Shown: positions 1-12,954 of the stretch, one piece after another
Layout: every line of letters starts with the position of its first letter
Numbering within the stretch: the first letter of the stretch is position 1
Source: Urechis unicinctus
Lineage: Eukaryota; Annelida; Polychaeta; Xenopneusta; Urechidae
DNA length: 64,000 bases
Direction of reading: 5' to 3'
Assembly: GCA_034190875.2 (NCBI GenBank)
Contig: CM067348.1
Coordinates: forward strand, 39,109,188-39,173,187
The notes under the pieces: model-generated
The model's database searches: none
Told to the model about the DNA's origin: nothing
What the model saw: only the letters and a program-made list of their open reading frames with translations
Position numbers and translations under genes: made by a program

Positions 1-45
1 GTGGGTTCGATCATGATCCAAAGAATGTCAGCGTTTCATGGTCGT
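1..45 (+). repeat. Possible SINE tail with a B-box-like motif, cut by the window edge
   Basis: The window opens with GGGTTCGATC, which resembles the internal RNA polymerase III B box of tRNA-derived SINEs. A similar motif occurs in the SINE-like unit near 13 kb. The A box would lie outside the window, so this is only a hint. Confidence 0.2.
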
Positions 46-379
46 TGGCCGTTATAGGCCGCCTTAGATGTTACACATGGGGAGCTTCAATCATGTTTGC
101 CTGGTTAACAACTTACCCACGGACACCAACTCTGACTCTCTCTCGTCTGTATGACCGAACATGTCATACGAGGTGACGCTTACATTGACATGTCACTACA
201 TTCATATTCATCAATATCTACAGCTTCTGTAGTCATAAGTCAAGCTGGAATCGACTTAATCGAGTGCATAATTTTAGCACCTAGGTCGCTACACATATAA
301 CTTAAATTGAGGATAATCATTCGTAAGGGGAAATACGACACGGTGTCAAGATTGGGTGCAAATAATTCCATGGATGACA

Positions 380-545
380 GTATGAAAGAGTGACTGAGTG
401 CATGAGTGGGTTTATAAGTGATAATATGACAAAGCGAGTAAAGGAGTAAGCGGGTGACGAAATGTGAGTGAGTGCGTGAGTGAGTGTGTGAGAGAACGAG
501 TGATTGAGTGAGTGAGCTGGTGAGTGAGTGAGCGAGTTAGTGAAT
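380..545. repeat. Imperfect GAGT-rich simple repeat
   Basis: The plus strand is an irregular run of GAGT/GTGAGTGA words with no constant larger unit. The long minus-strand reading frame across it (Ser/His/Thr-rich) is a low-complexity by-product. The rest of 1-1180 shows no recognisable gene or element. Confidence 0.7.
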
Positions 546-1394
546 ATATATGTACAGATCAATGCATAGTGAGGATAGGTGTTTAAAGTCCGTGTACATC
601 ATTGGCGAGGAAAGAGCGGAATTTTCAGACTTGAGATTTATTAAGGCGAAATGAGACATGACTTGAATTAAGTCAGCGTACATAGACGGCCAGGGAGGGA
701 GAGCGTTTTAAGACTGGAGCGCCTGTGATTGAGTGTTTCATATCTGCTGCTTTGAGGAGGGAATATCACTTCAGTTCAAGTTTGTGCATGCTATCCGCTA
801 AGGTGGGACATAACAGCCTGCCCTTGATCATGTAACTGCATGCCACCAGACCGGGGAAGGACCGCTTTGAGACTTTAGTTCATTTTAGTGAGTGCTTTCA
901 TGTTGAAATATAGGGATGAAGTGCTTGTAAAGACTCAAGTGCATATAACTTAAAACTCAATCTACCGTATCACTCTGCCAACCTTATCACTCAATCTTTT
1001 TTCATGTAAGTCGTTATGTCAGATGAGAGTCTCGCCTTCCACCTAGACGCCTACTACATACATTCCTTTGGTGCTATTCACTTTGTGTCCCCTGGCTCTC
1101 TCTGACTGGCCGCGTTTCTGCTACATGTATGTCTCTGGTTCGATTGTACTCTCAGCCGGTCACATGGTGAGTTTATAACTTGATCAGCTGTCTTTCATTA
1201 ATTTACCGGTTGGCGCAAAGAAAGACAAACATTGTTCAATGTGGTCTCAGTAATGGGTCGATCTACCCATTGTTCAACGGCATTCTTCAGCTTATCCTCA
1301 CTTATAACCAATTACTCCACCTCCATAAGAGAGGCTTTCGAAACGAAATACAGCAGTGTCTGTATAGCTATCAACCCCGTTGCTTATGCAGTTC

Positions 1395-2460
1395 AACCAT
1401 TCACTTTATCAATCAGCCTATCAACTCTACCAGCCCCCACACTCCGTCAGCCTATCAGTTCTTCCGCCCCTCAACTCAGTCAGCCTATCAACTCTACCAG
1501 CCCCTACACTCAATCAACCTATCAACTCTACCAGCCCCCACACTCAATCAGCCTATCAACTCTACCAGCCCCTACACTCCGTCAGCCTATCAACTCTACC
1601 AGCCCCCACACTCCGTCAGCCTATCAGTTCTTCCACCCCTCAACTCAGTCAGCCTATCAACTCTACCAGCCCCTACACTCAATCAACCTATCAGCTCTAC
1701 CAGTCCCTACATTCAATCAGCCTATCAGCTCTACCAGCCCCTACGCTCAATCCGCCTATCAGTTCTTCCAACCCCTGCACTCAATTAGCCCATCAGCTTA
1801 ACCAGCCCCTCCCCTCTATTAACATATCAATTAAACTAGCCCCCCACACTCAATCAGCCTATCAGCTCTACCAACCCCGTCACTCAATCAGGCTAACATC
1901 TCTACAAGCCCTTATACTTAATCAGCCAATCACCTCTAGCAGCTCCTAAACTAATTCATCATATCACCTCAACCACCCCCTACACTCAATCAGCATAGCA
2001 GCTCAACTAGTCTCTCTACTTAATCAGCATAGCAGCTCAACCAGTCTCTCTACTGAATCAGCCGATCTCGTCATCCAGCCCCTATATTCAATCAGCCGAT
2101 CAGTTCTACCAGCCTTTACACTCAATCAGCCTATCAGCTCTACCAGTATCTCTCCTCAGTCAGCTTATAACCTCAGCAAGCCAATTAGCCCAACAAGTCC
2201 CTCCACTCAATCAGCCTGTCAGCTCAACCAGTCTCTCTACTCAATCAGCCTATCAACTCAATCAGTCTCACTACTCAATCAGCCTATCACCTCAATCAGA
2301 CTCTCGACTCAATCAACCTATCAGCTCACCCAGTATCTCTACTCAATCAGCCGATCAGCTCCACCAGCCCCTTCACTCAATCAGCCTATCAGCTCCACTA
2401 GCCACTCTACTAGATCTACATATCAGCTCACTCAGTCTCTGCTTTATCAGGGTAGAATAT
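1395..2460. repeat. Minisatellite with a unit of about 34 bp
   Basis: More than twenty diverged units of the type CAGCCTATCAACTCTACCAG plus about 14 bases follow one another. They are most regular at 1,410-1,780 and decay towards 2,460-2,800, where only CAATCAGCC and CAGCTC words remain. All three plus frames stay open for about 190 codons because the unit lacks stops, giving Ser/Tyr/Gln/Pro-rich translations with no domain. I see no promoter or splice signal and treat it as non-coding. Confidence 0.85.
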
Positions 2461-2805
2461 CACTCTCTGCTCAGTCCGGCTAGTATTTCACGCATTCTGG
2501 CGAAAATATTAATCAGTCTTTCAACTAAATTCGCCTTTCAGCTAGCTCAATCCATCGGCGTCAAGATACTTTTAGCTAAACCAGCCTCTGATATCAACCT
2601 GGATGTCACATCAATCAGCCTCGCAGCTACATTTGTTTCCCTAATCAACCGGACTCTCAAATCAGCCAACTTCATCACCCATTAGTCTGAAATATACACC
2701 ATCCACTCAGATAACTTAGCCTCTTCAATCTTGGCCCGCATATGACGTCATAAAGTCTCTCAGCTCCATCAGTTTTTGTAAAAAATCAGCCTCTTAGTAC
2801 AATGG

Positions 2806-2905
2806 NNNNNNNNNNNNNNNNNNNNNNNNNNNNNNNNNNNNNNNNNNNNNNNNNNNNNNNNNNNNNNNNNNNNNNNNNNNNNNNNNNNNNNNNNNNNNNN
2901 NNNNN
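2806..2905. other. Assembly gap of 100 Ns
   Basis: Exactly 100 N characters, the usual placeholder for a gap of unknown size. It lies at the decayed end of the 34-bp minisatellite, a plausible cause of assembly failure. The stretch 2906-3233 after it shows nothing recognisable. Confidence 0.98.
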
Positions 2906-3233
2906 TTGCTGGGATCAATTTTGACTTTTCTTCCCTTCGTCATCGCCTTGTGCTGCTTCCGGTCCAAGCATACATCATCTTCAAACTTCACCGTGGGCTG
3001 ATGGATCGCTGCCAGTTTCTGTGTTCGATGCAACAAAACTTGGTTGTGTTGTTGGCTACTATATGTTGGAATATAACGACGGCAAGGATTGAAGGCACTG
3101 ACCGGATGTACTTAGTCCCTGATGCTGTAAGGTCTTATGAGGACACCTGTAGCAATCACTATATTCATTGAATAAAATTTCCGTGTCTCTCCATGGCAAT
3201 TGAAACCTTGTTTACATAACGTAAGGTTGGTTT

Positions 3234-3831
3234 TAAGGCACCCTATGCGCCGCACACGTTACGATAGATGTCAGCGAGGGGAGCTGGTAACGCGCACTAT
3301 TTTCGGATAGATGTCACAAGCTGCTGCCGCTTAGATGTATTGACATGACCCCTTAGCAGATGTTTTGACATGACCCCTTAGCTAAGTCAATGCAAAGCCG
3401 AGGGAATGCCACTGGTCGATTACGTAATGTTTGGCCTACTTAGACATGACCCGCAGAAAGCCTGCTTGCTAAGCATACAATACCACTATGGTTGTCGTCA
3501 GCAGTAGAAAACATTCAAACTAAGCGTCCTTTTTATTGTTTTTTTTTAACTGTGAATGCTTAAAATACTGTTACAATCATTATCACGAGGCCCAGTTCTT
3601 AAGACTGACAAAATTTCATGTGCGTAAATACAGCCGTTTCAGAGATATCAGCGAGGAGAGAACTCGTAGCAAAAATCGCGATAGGTACTCTATAACACAT
3701 GTCATTATACAAAGTTCAAAAAGTGAGAACAAGTATTTTTTCCGCCTATTTCATGCTACGATAATTGCTTGTTACAACCATGTAAATCATATGTTGGTAA
3801 CTGCAGTAGTTATGGAGGAGTTATGGAAGAC
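3234..3831 (+). repeat. Repeat family R, copy 1
   Basis: Shares long stretches with 10,083-10,797, with the reverse complement of 11,333-12,078, and with 12,767-12,954. Landmarks are GGTAACGCGCACTATT near the start, repeated GACATGACCCCTTAG words, and CAGCCGTTTCAGAGATATCA near 3,632. It ends where the 67-bp array begins. No protein is recognised in it. Its class is unknown; it could be a non-autonomous DNA element or the untranslated or LTR part of a retroelement. Confidence 0.7.
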
Positions 3832-4033
3832 ATAATAAGACTCTTTAACTGATGAAGCCACGCCATAAGACTAACTAGCTTCGTAGACATCGGGTTATCA
3901 ATACGACTCTTTAACCAATGAAGCCACACCATAAGACTAACTGGCTTCGTGGACATCGGGTTATCCATAACACTCTTTAACTAATGAAGTATTACCATAA
4001 GACTAACTGGCTTCGTGGACATCGGGTTATCAA
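3832..4033. repeat. Tandem array of 67-bp units (3 copies)
   Basis: Units run ATAAGACTCTTTAAC..CATCGGGTTATCA. Each contains GAAGCCA and TGGCTTC, a 7-bp inverted repeat able to form a hairpin. The same unit recurs at 5,306-5,607. Confidence 0.85.
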
Positions 4034-4214
4034 TATATATATATATATTATATAGATATATATATATATATATATAGATAGATATATATATATATATATA
4101 GACTCTATATATATAGATATAGATATATATAGACAGATCCCTAGATATTATCTATATATATATCTCTATATATATATATCTATCTCTATCTCTATCTATA
4201 TAGATATATATATA

Positions 4215-4255
<41 letters not shown>

Positions 4256-4256
4256 C
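4034..4256. repeat. AT-rich microsatellite, (TA)n with GATA interruptions
   Basis: Nearly pure TA dinucleotides with TAGA and TCTC interruptions. The minus-strand frame reading Tyr-Ile repeats through it is an artefact. The stretch 4257-4690 after it has no recognised content. Confidence 0.9.
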
Positions 4257-4689
4257 ATGTATATATACATACATACTTTTAAAGTTGACTTGGCAAGTCA
4301 CTTGTCCGACATGACAAATCACTTGTCCCGGCAAGCGGACAACCATTGGTGTCGAACCCTGACCCATTCCAAGCAAAATGTTTCCCCGTCCCAGCAGCCA
4401 CATTCACAAAACAGTCACGACCCATCAAGCAGCCGAGCGAACAAGTCTTTCAAACGTAGCGTACCAAAATAAATATGGCGCCGAATTTTCGGAAAATGTG
4501 ACACTGACCAATGAGAGACAATGACTCAAAAGTACCCTAGAGTGACCGAAAGACACGGCTTGTGATTGGAGCATCCCAAATCTGGGATGCTGCACCAGTT
4601 CAAGACGGTACCGTATCCTAGACTGTTGGCGAGACTATTGAATATCATTAACATGTAAACAGGGCCCGCAGCCAACAGGCTAGGGGACC

Positions 4690-5305
4690 TTGACTACCAT
4701 ATCACCTCAAACGCACAGTTTGCCATGCGATAACTGCAACCGTGTCGATATATCACCAAGAAACAACTTCACTTGAGATGGTCCCTCACAGAGCACCACT
4801 GCTCTAGCATGGCAACACTACGGAGGTTCTTAATATCAGGCACACTTTACAAGTCTTAAACGAAGGTTTTCTCAAGAGTCATTTGCTTGCCAGCCGCTAA
4901 TGTGGTTACGTAGCGCTCATCGGGAAGTCACGGTATCATCCCATCTCCCCGGAATCATGCTGATGCGCGAAATTGTAACACCTGCCGAGCCGTGTCTACT
5001 ACGCTTCAGTGTTGCTAGTATCAAACAACGACCAAGTCGGCGGAACTCCGATTGCCGGAGTTGGGAAGTCTCACACAACAAACTATCGAAGCATATTCTA
5101 ATCAAATAAACAAACAAGTATAGAAACAAAAGTGTTTATCTAATCATCACTTAAATACAGGCAGCTGAGGCCGAAAGGGGGATTAACATCTTCCTCTCAT
5201 ATTAACAGGTCCCAAACAGATACCTTACATAACATAGGTTCACGCTAATTAGTATTATAAGGAAACAGCGTGGTGCTTGATTATCGCGTGTAGGTGCCAT
5301 CGCGA
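4690..5305. repeat. Repeat family X, copy 1
   Basis: Segments match 7,105-7,390 (AACGAAGGTTTTCTCAAGAG onward) and 14,069-14,545 (TTATCGCGTGTAGGTGCCAT and CAGTTTGCCATGCG). Block order differs between copies: here the TTATCGCGTGTAGG block is last and leads into the 67-bp array, while near 14.2 kb it is first. No protein is coded. An element with variable internal tandem repeats, of the kind described in molluscs, is one possible interpretation. Confidence 0.6.
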
Positions 5306-5607
5306 TAAGACTAACTGGCTTCGTGGACATCGGGTTATCAATAAGACTCTTTAACTAATGAAGCCACGCTATAAGACTAACTGGCTTCGTGGACATCGGG
5401 TTATCAATAAGACTCTTTAACTAATGAAGCAACAACCATTCGACTAACTGGCTTCGTGGACATCGGGTTATCAATAAGACTCTTTAACTAATGAAGCAAC
5501 AACCATTCGACTAACTGGCTTCGTGGACATCGGGTTATCAATAAGACTCTTTAACTAATGAAGCCACACCATAAGACTAACTGGCTTCGTGGACATCGGG
5601 TTATCCG
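5306..5607. repeat. Tandem array of 67-bp units (4 to 5 copies)
   Basis: Same unit as 3,832-4,033, with starts near 5,340, 5,407, 5,474 and 5,541 plus a partial first unit. The copies are closer to each other than to the first array, so this array was probably amplified more recently. The stretch 5608-6720 after it holds no recognised gene, apart from about three diverged units of roughly 33 bp carrying ACCCGTC at 5,890-5,995. Confidence 0.85.
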
Positions 5608-6903
5608 CTTGTCTCTGTCCATAGATGATTCCTTATGAAACATAGTGTGGAATAACATTTCATTCGTATCCAATGGAAAGATCAGTCATATAGCGTTTGA
5701 AAGTTAGTAAGAAAGGTAGGCAGGTGCATGTGGCTTGTCGTGTACTGAACACAAAGCCATGGATTCCTACGTATTAGTCCCGTACACGATATGGGGTTAA
5801 GGGTAGGAAACTGCTCATTGAGTCAGATGGAATGCATGTCCAAATAATGCAGACTTGCTTGGGAAAAACAATCGCGTCTTTTGTACGTCACTGGATCGCG
5901 TTGGACCCGTCACGCTCACTCGGTCGCATAAAACCCGTCGTGCTCATTGGGTCGTTTAGAACCCGTCCCAGTGACTGAATCGTGAATTACCCGTCTATAT
6001 TTCCAGCTGAATATCCAAGAAACAAGTGGCTTCTAAGTGAACGGACTTCTTATTACGACCATGGAGGCTCTTGATTTTATCAATACCAATCTGTTCACAG
6101 TTGTTGATAATCACTACACCTCTATATTTAGCTACGATTGTACGGAAATTATATTCCAAGTTAGTGAAATGCGATTGAATTATGAAGCAGGAATGCCTGG
6201 CAGCGCAAACAACCAGTTCCTCATGTGGGCTAAAAGAGGGGTTCCAGTCCCATATATGGGGAACTAGGTTGCCTAACAAGCTACAGGGCAATCGCACCTT
6301 GAAAACCTCAAGTTGTCAGACTTTTAGTCGATCAGTCGCCATTGCTGTTGTCGGAAATTATGCTTGCGTGCTCGTTGGTCTCATGTTTGTGAAATTTGGT
6401 CATGGATACAAAGACTAAAACTCATCTTTGACCCATCATAACTGACCTCGATAACTTTGACCGGCCGGCCCTTTATTGAAAGTTGCATGAACATCGTAGT
6501 TGATTTGTAGTTGTGGAGTGAGGTTTCTCTCGCGAGCGTCGGCGCACAACATTCACTAGTAAAGTGACGAAGAGTACAGTGCTCCAACTTTAATTTTTAT
6601 ATCAAAGGGTTCTTAATATTGGAACAAAAGATACTATTTTGCTTTGGTTTAATAAGTGAAGAACATGAAATCTACAGTTTGTAACCTTAGTAAAAGTATA
6701 CACAACATTAGTGAGTAACTTTTAGTGCGCGAGGGATGATTTTTAAAAGCCTACTTTCATGCGGCTCTTCGTGCACATCATCCGTTGAAATTTATCCGCA
6801 TATTTTTCGGCCAAATAAAGTTTTACGCACAATATATAATCGACGTTATATCCATTGATATAATTTAAATCTACGATTCCTAGTCGTACCAACCATACCT
6901 GCA

Positions 6904-7390
<487 letters not shown>

Positions 7391-7464
7391 GTTAAGCCAG
7401 TGGTCTAGTTGCTGGAACGAAGCTTGCCCAATTTCGGAATATGTCCATTAGGGTCCCTCGCAAT

Positions 7465-10080
7465 TTACGACTCCTTGTTTGCGCCCCAGGAGGTGTCGCT
7501 TATGAATCTGAGGAGGTTGGTAACCTTCTGACATTTTGTAACTGTGAGCTGCATGTGTTCCCTCCAGGTAAGACCTTTATCAAGAATGATACCTAAAAAT
7601 TTAACGGAATTTAATGGGTTTATTATCAATGAAGAAAGTGGGAGTGTTGTGAGCTTTATTTGTACCAAAATGTACAACTTTGGATATTGAGGGAGAAAAT
7701 GTGACTCCCCATTTAGAGGCCCATTTGTCAATGCTATTTAGACGTGTTTGAAGGGATTTGGTTAATTTAGAGGATAATTTGCCAGTAGCCCAGATGGTAA
7801 TACCATCAGCATATACTGAAGCAGAAGAAGGAATGGGAATATCATTATAAAGATGTTGAATAAAGTAGGAGACAAAACACTTCCTTGAGGTACTCCATTT
7901 TCTGTACTGTGAGGATTGGATAAGGTACTATTAGCTTTAACTTGAAAATTTCTGTTTGATAAAAAGTTGTGGATCCAATTAAGTTCTAAACCTGATTTAA
8001 CTAACTGTTGGGCTTTGATTTCTATAGAGGCTCGGTTTGCCATATCAAATGCTTTGGAGATGTCAAGAAATATAGCATGTGTTTTTTTGTTAGATATCAA
8101 ACCTTTGTTAATGGAGTCGGAGATGAGAAGGATGTTATCAATAGTACTGCGGTGAGGACGATAAGCAGATTGCTTGGGATTAAAAACAAAAGGTTATAAT
8201 GATGCAAGTGCCAAGAGATTCTGTTATTAAGGATGGATTAAAAAATTTTAGAAGCAACAGAAGTAAGACTTATGGGACGGTATGAAGAAGAAAGGTGGGG
8301 ATTTTGGCCAGATTTAAGAATGGGAATAATGATAGAGGTGTTCCAAATAGGAGGAGTGTTTGATGAGATCCACAACTGATTAAAGATTTGAAGGAGTACC
8401 TCAAGGGACTCGGAGGGAAGGTGGTAGAAAAATGGGTAGATTAAATGATCTTTACCAGGGGCGGAGCTTTTAGTTTTGTTAACAGCTGATAAGATTTCTT
8501 TAAGGGTTAAAGGTTCATTGAGGGGGGAGTTAATGTGAGAAGGATTACATTGAGTATATGAAATAGACTCTGGATTGAAATCTGAAGGAAGATTTGTATC
8601 AGAGCTAATTTAGGCATGATATTCATCAAAAAGATTGGTAATTTGTTGGTTGTTCCCAGTGAAAAAGTTTTCATTTTGAAGTTTAAGAGGAGGAATGCGA
8701 GATTGAAAATATTTACCTTTGAGTCTGTTTACTGTTTTCCAGAGCTCTTTAAGATTTGGAGAATTAAGAGATGAGTATTTATTGTGCCAGAAGAAGGATT
8801 TTGCTTGTTTTAGAGTGAGTTTAACAATGGCTGATTCTCTTTTATATTGAATATAATTTTGAGGGGTTTTGTGATGATAATATTTATTTCTTGCTTTGTT
8901 TCTGGATTTAATAGCAGAAGAACAGGAGTCAGTCCACCATGGGTGAGACTTAGATTGATTTTGGTTGCGTGATGTAAAGGGAATAGATTCATGAGCAATA
9001 TTAATGATTTCCTTGTAAAAATTATCATACGAAGTGAGAGGATCGGATGAGTTAATTTTTTTAAGCATAGTTGTTTGAAAAGAGACCAGTTGGCTTTATT
9101 GATATTCCATCTTGGTTGAGGAGAAGGAATATTAGATTGAACAGGGATGTTATTAGACATTGAGATAATAGAATGATCACTTCCCATGGTGTTGAGGTAA
9201 TTAAGAAAAGAAAATTTGTGGGAAATATCATTAGACGAGAGAAATAAATCTAAAATATTTGTACCATATTTATGAAAGTGAGTGGGAGTGTTTTCATTAT
9301 GGAGGGTAAGGTTGCTATCCTGAATGATTTTTGAAAGAGAGTTACCTTTGCAATTGGAGGAAGAGTGGTGCCAGAAGGAATGATGGGCATTGAAGTCTCC
9401 CGTTATTATAGAATGAGGGAGGTCAAAAATAGGATGGTGTTGATTGGGATCAATAGTTGGATTGTTGTCATTAATATTGGATATGTGATATGTTTGATTA
9501 GCAATGTTGATTTGAATGGTTTGATGTTCAATGATGGATGGTAGATTAATAATGGAAAAAGGGATATCTGGATTAGCATAGCTAGACCTCCATGATCAGA
9601 AGAGAGACGATCATTTCTAATGGTAAAATAATTGGGAAGGCTAAAGTAAGAATTAGGCTTAAGAAATGTTTCTTGTAGACAAATAACATTAGGTTTGGGA
9701 TTTGTTTTAATAAGAAAATTAGAGAATTCGTTTAATTGCGAGTGGATACCTCTGCAATTCCATGACCATATGGATAAGTGATGATTGATAACTGGGTCTG
9801 AAATAAGGGACGGTTGGGTTGATTGCGAAATATTGGGGGAACTGACCATGAAGGCTATAATTAGGGTTGTAAGAATAGTAATGTTAGCGGTGAATGGGAA
9901 AAGTTTCAGATTAAAGTGTATTCGATCTACTGAGAAGAGGAATGTTCGATGATTTGAGAGTTGAGATTGTTGTTGTGTCGGAGCAATCTTAGCTGAAGGG
10001 GGAGATGAAGAGGGGATAGAGTGATGAGGAGGGGATGAAATTGGAGAAACTTGTTTGGTAAGATCAGAGGTTGGGACCGA
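7465..10080 (-). mobile_element. Decayed non-LTR retrotransposon (LINE) with APE-type endonuclease and reverse transcriptase
   Basis: Read on the minus strand, the order is endonuclease (about 9,849-9,190), linker (9,068-8,610), reverse transcriptase (about 8,590-7,760) and a C-terminal piece ending at 7,465. The endonuclease shows SIWSWNCRGI and CLQETFL. The RT shows HAIFLDISKAFD and ENGVPQGSVLSP, but the catalytic box reads YADG instead of YADD. The C-terminal piece shows VKFLGIILD and GLTWREH. Frames are interrupted several times, so it cannot act. The layout is that of the Jockey/I-like groups; I do not assign the clade. It stops inside the coding region at 7,465, so its 3' end is missing, whereas LINE copies are usually truncated at the 5' end. 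Confidence 0.85.
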
Positions 10081-10082
10081 TA

Positions 10083-10797
10083 AGAGCTGGTAACGCGCAC
10101 TATTATAAGCTGCTGCTTAGATGTTTTGACATGACCCCTTTACTAAGTCAATATTGAGCCGACGAAAAGTGATAAATGCCGCTGGTCGATTACGTAAGGT
10201 TTAGCCTGTTTTGACATGACCCCCTCGCCAAGTCAATGCAAACCCAGCCAAGGCAAGCGTTGAATGCCTCTGGTCGATTACGTAAGGTTTGGCCTACTTA
10301 AACAGCCCCTGCTGTTAGCCTGCACGCTAAGCTGCTGCAGTAGAAAACCTGGAAAATAATCGTCCTTTTAACTGTTTTTTGTTACTGTGAATGCTAAAAA
10401 TACTGTTACAATCATTATCACGAGGCCAAGCTCTAAATACTGACAAAATTTCATGTGCGTAAATACAGCCGTTTCAGAGATATCAGCGAGGAGAGAACTC
10501 ATAGCAAAAATCGCGATAGGTACTCTAAAATACATGTCATTTTTTCGCCTATTCCATGCTACGATAATTGCTTGTTACAACCATATAATTCATATGTTCG
10601 TAACTGCAGTAGTTATGGAGGAGATAGTTACAGAAAATGGGGGAAAAATCGACAAAAAAATGGATCCCATAAGCCTCCAACACTGCGCATGCGCGTCAAA
10701 TTGGATCGGCAGTTGTGTCCCAACTTGATCTATCATTCCTCAATATTTCATGTTGATATGTTTAACCGTTCCGGAGAAAAGCCCGAAAAACCTTGAA
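10083..10797 (+). repeat. Repeat family R, copy 2 (left arm of an inverted pair)
   Basis: About 715 bp, from GAGCTGGTAACGCGCACTAT to CCCGAAAAACCTTGA. It pairs with the reverse complement of 11,333-12,078 over nearly its whole length with scattered differences, and matches 3,234-3,831 directly. Confidence 0.8.
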
Positions 10798-11296
10798 TGG
10801 AGAAGAAAAAAAAACACTACCAAGTCGGCGTCCAGACAACATTGGTATACAACAGAATCATAACGAACAACTTCAGAGAGCCATGTTCAAACAAAAAGGC
10901 TATGCAGATCAACACACAAGAGAGCTACCTCCCTGAATGGAAGGAAATGTACGAGCTCATGATGAATCATCTAATACATGGAAGCCTGCAACAGTCATAA
11001 GCAAAAGTAGCGAGCCACGATCTTACATTGTTCGGAACGAGCACGGAAACCTCATTCGTTGTAACCGTTGACAGTTACGAACATCACAACCCGCAAATGA
11101 AAATAGCACAGAGCCTTACAATAGAGGCAGTGAGCCAGTCCTGTCTAGAAATGAGACAAACACTGACAATGACGCCACCACAACAAGAAGTGGAAGAATT
11201 GTAAGAGCTCCTGAGAGACTTATTGAGTCAGAGTGAAGCTGTATGCTAGTTTATTATGTCTTCCAACGATAGTTGGAAGACATATTGGTTTAGCCA

Positions 11297-11301
<5 letters not shown>
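10797..11301 (+). pseudogene. Fragment of a Gypsy-type integrase C-terminus
   Basis: In the frame starting near 10,967 the sequence reads KPATVISKSSEPRSYIV, then after about 100 bases a piece with TRSGRIVRAPERLIESE. Both are typical of the C-terminal tail of Gypsy-type pol polyproteins. A stop follows the first piece and upstream pol domains are absent. Near 11,260 there is a short palindrome, GTCTTCCAAC with GTTGGAAGAC. The fragment fills the space between the two inverted R copies. Confidence 0.6.

Positions 11302-11331
<30 letters not shown>
11302..11331. repeat. Poly(T) tract of about 30 bp
   Basis: An uninterrupted T run between the Gypsy remnant and the right R copy. Read on the minus strand it is poly(A), which could mark the 3' end of a retroposed sequence or simple slippage. 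Confidence 0.9.
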
Positions 11332-11332
11332 C

Positions 11333-12078
11333 CAGTCAAGGTTTTTCGGGCTTTTCTCCGGAACGGTTAAACATATCAACATAAAATTTTGGGGAATGAT
11401 AGATCAAGTTGAGACACAACTGGCGATCCAATTTGACGAGCATGCGCAGTGTTGGAGGCTTATGGGATTGATTTTTCGTCGATTTTTTCCCCCCTTTTCT
11501 GTAACTATCTCCTCCATAACTACTGCGTTACGAACATATGAATTATATGGTTGTAACAAGCAATTATCGTAGCATGGAATAGGCGAAAAAATACTTGTTT
11601 TCACCTTTTGTACTTTGTATAATGATATGTATTTTAGGGTACCTATCGCGATTTTTGCTACGACTTCTCTCCTCGCTGATATCTCTGAAACGGCTGTATT
11701 TACGGACATGAAATTTTGTCAGTATATAGAACTTGGCCTCGTGATAATGATTGTAACAGTATTTTTAGCATTCACAGTAACAAAAAACAGCAAAAAGGAC
11801 GATTAGTTTCAAGGTTTTCTACTGCAGCAGCTTAGCGGCAGGCTAACAGCAGTTCGTGTTTAAGTAGGCCAAATCTTATGTAATCGACCAAAGGCCTTGG
11901 CTGGGTTTGCATGGACTTGGGTAGGGGGTCATGTCAAAACAGGCCAAACCTTACGTAATCAATCAGCGGCAGCATTCATCGCTTTCGCGGTGTATTGACT
12001 TGGTTTAGGGGTCATGTCAAAACATCTAAGCGGCAGCAGCTTGTGATCTTATAATAGTGCGCGTTACCAGCTATTATC
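11333..12078 (-). repeat. Repeat family R, copy 3 (right arm of an inverted pair)
   Basis: Reverse complement of the R consensus, ending at ATAATAGTGCGCGTTACCAGCTATT. It is slightly longer than the left arm through small indels. Short reading frames in it are mirror images of those in the other R copies and show no domain. Confidence 0.8.
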
Positions 12079-12330
<252 letters not shown>

Positions 12331-12379
12331 AATAGCATATATATGTGAATATTTATAAGTGTGTGGTGTTTTATATACG

Positions 12380-12397
12380 CATATATATATATAGATG

Positions 12398-12441
<44 letters not shown>

Positions 12442-12486
12442 TATATATATATACATATATATAGATACATATATATATACATATCT

Positions 12487-12531
<45 letters not shown>

Positions 12532-12582
12532 TTATATATACACATATATATACACAGAATATATGTATATACATATATACAC

Positions 12583-12616
<34 letters not shown>

Positions 12617-12624
12617 GTACATAC

Positions 12625-12659
<35 letters not shown>

Positions 12660-12690
12660 CATATATATAAATATACATATATACATAGAT
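12380..12690. repeat. AT-rich microsatellite tract
   Basis: About 310 bp of TA repeats with CA and TA interruptions. The 213-codon minus frame through it (Tyr-Ile repeats) is an artefact. Confidence 0.95.
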
Positions 12691-12766
12691 ATATAAACTA
12701 GATTCGGCAGGCCCGCCATCGGCAAGTCTTCCAATGGCAAGCAATCGGGTCTGTGATTGTGCCTTG

Positions 12767-12954
12767 TTAAGAAACCCTATGCGCAGCACACGTTTACGAT
12801 AGATGTCAGCGAGGGGAGTTGGTAACGCGCACTATTTTTCGATAGATGTCATAAGCTGCAGCCCCTTAGATGTTTTGATATGACCCCTTAGCCGATGTTT
12901 TGACATGACCCCTTAACCAAGTCAATACAAAGCCGAGGGAATGGCACTAAGCCG
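12767..12954 (+). repeat. Repeat family R, copy 4, 5' part, split by a SINE-like insert
   Basis: Matches 3,240-3,415 up to GCCGAGGGAATGGCACT. The continuation, GGTCGATTACGTAAGGTTTGG, resumes at about 13,214, so about 260 bp lie inside the copy. Confidence 0.7.

Noticed and set aside
1180..1949. Three overlapping Ser/Tyr/Gln/Pro-rich frames of about 190-200 codons
   Set aside because: They read the 34-bp minisatellite in all three frames; there is no domain, start context or splice signal.
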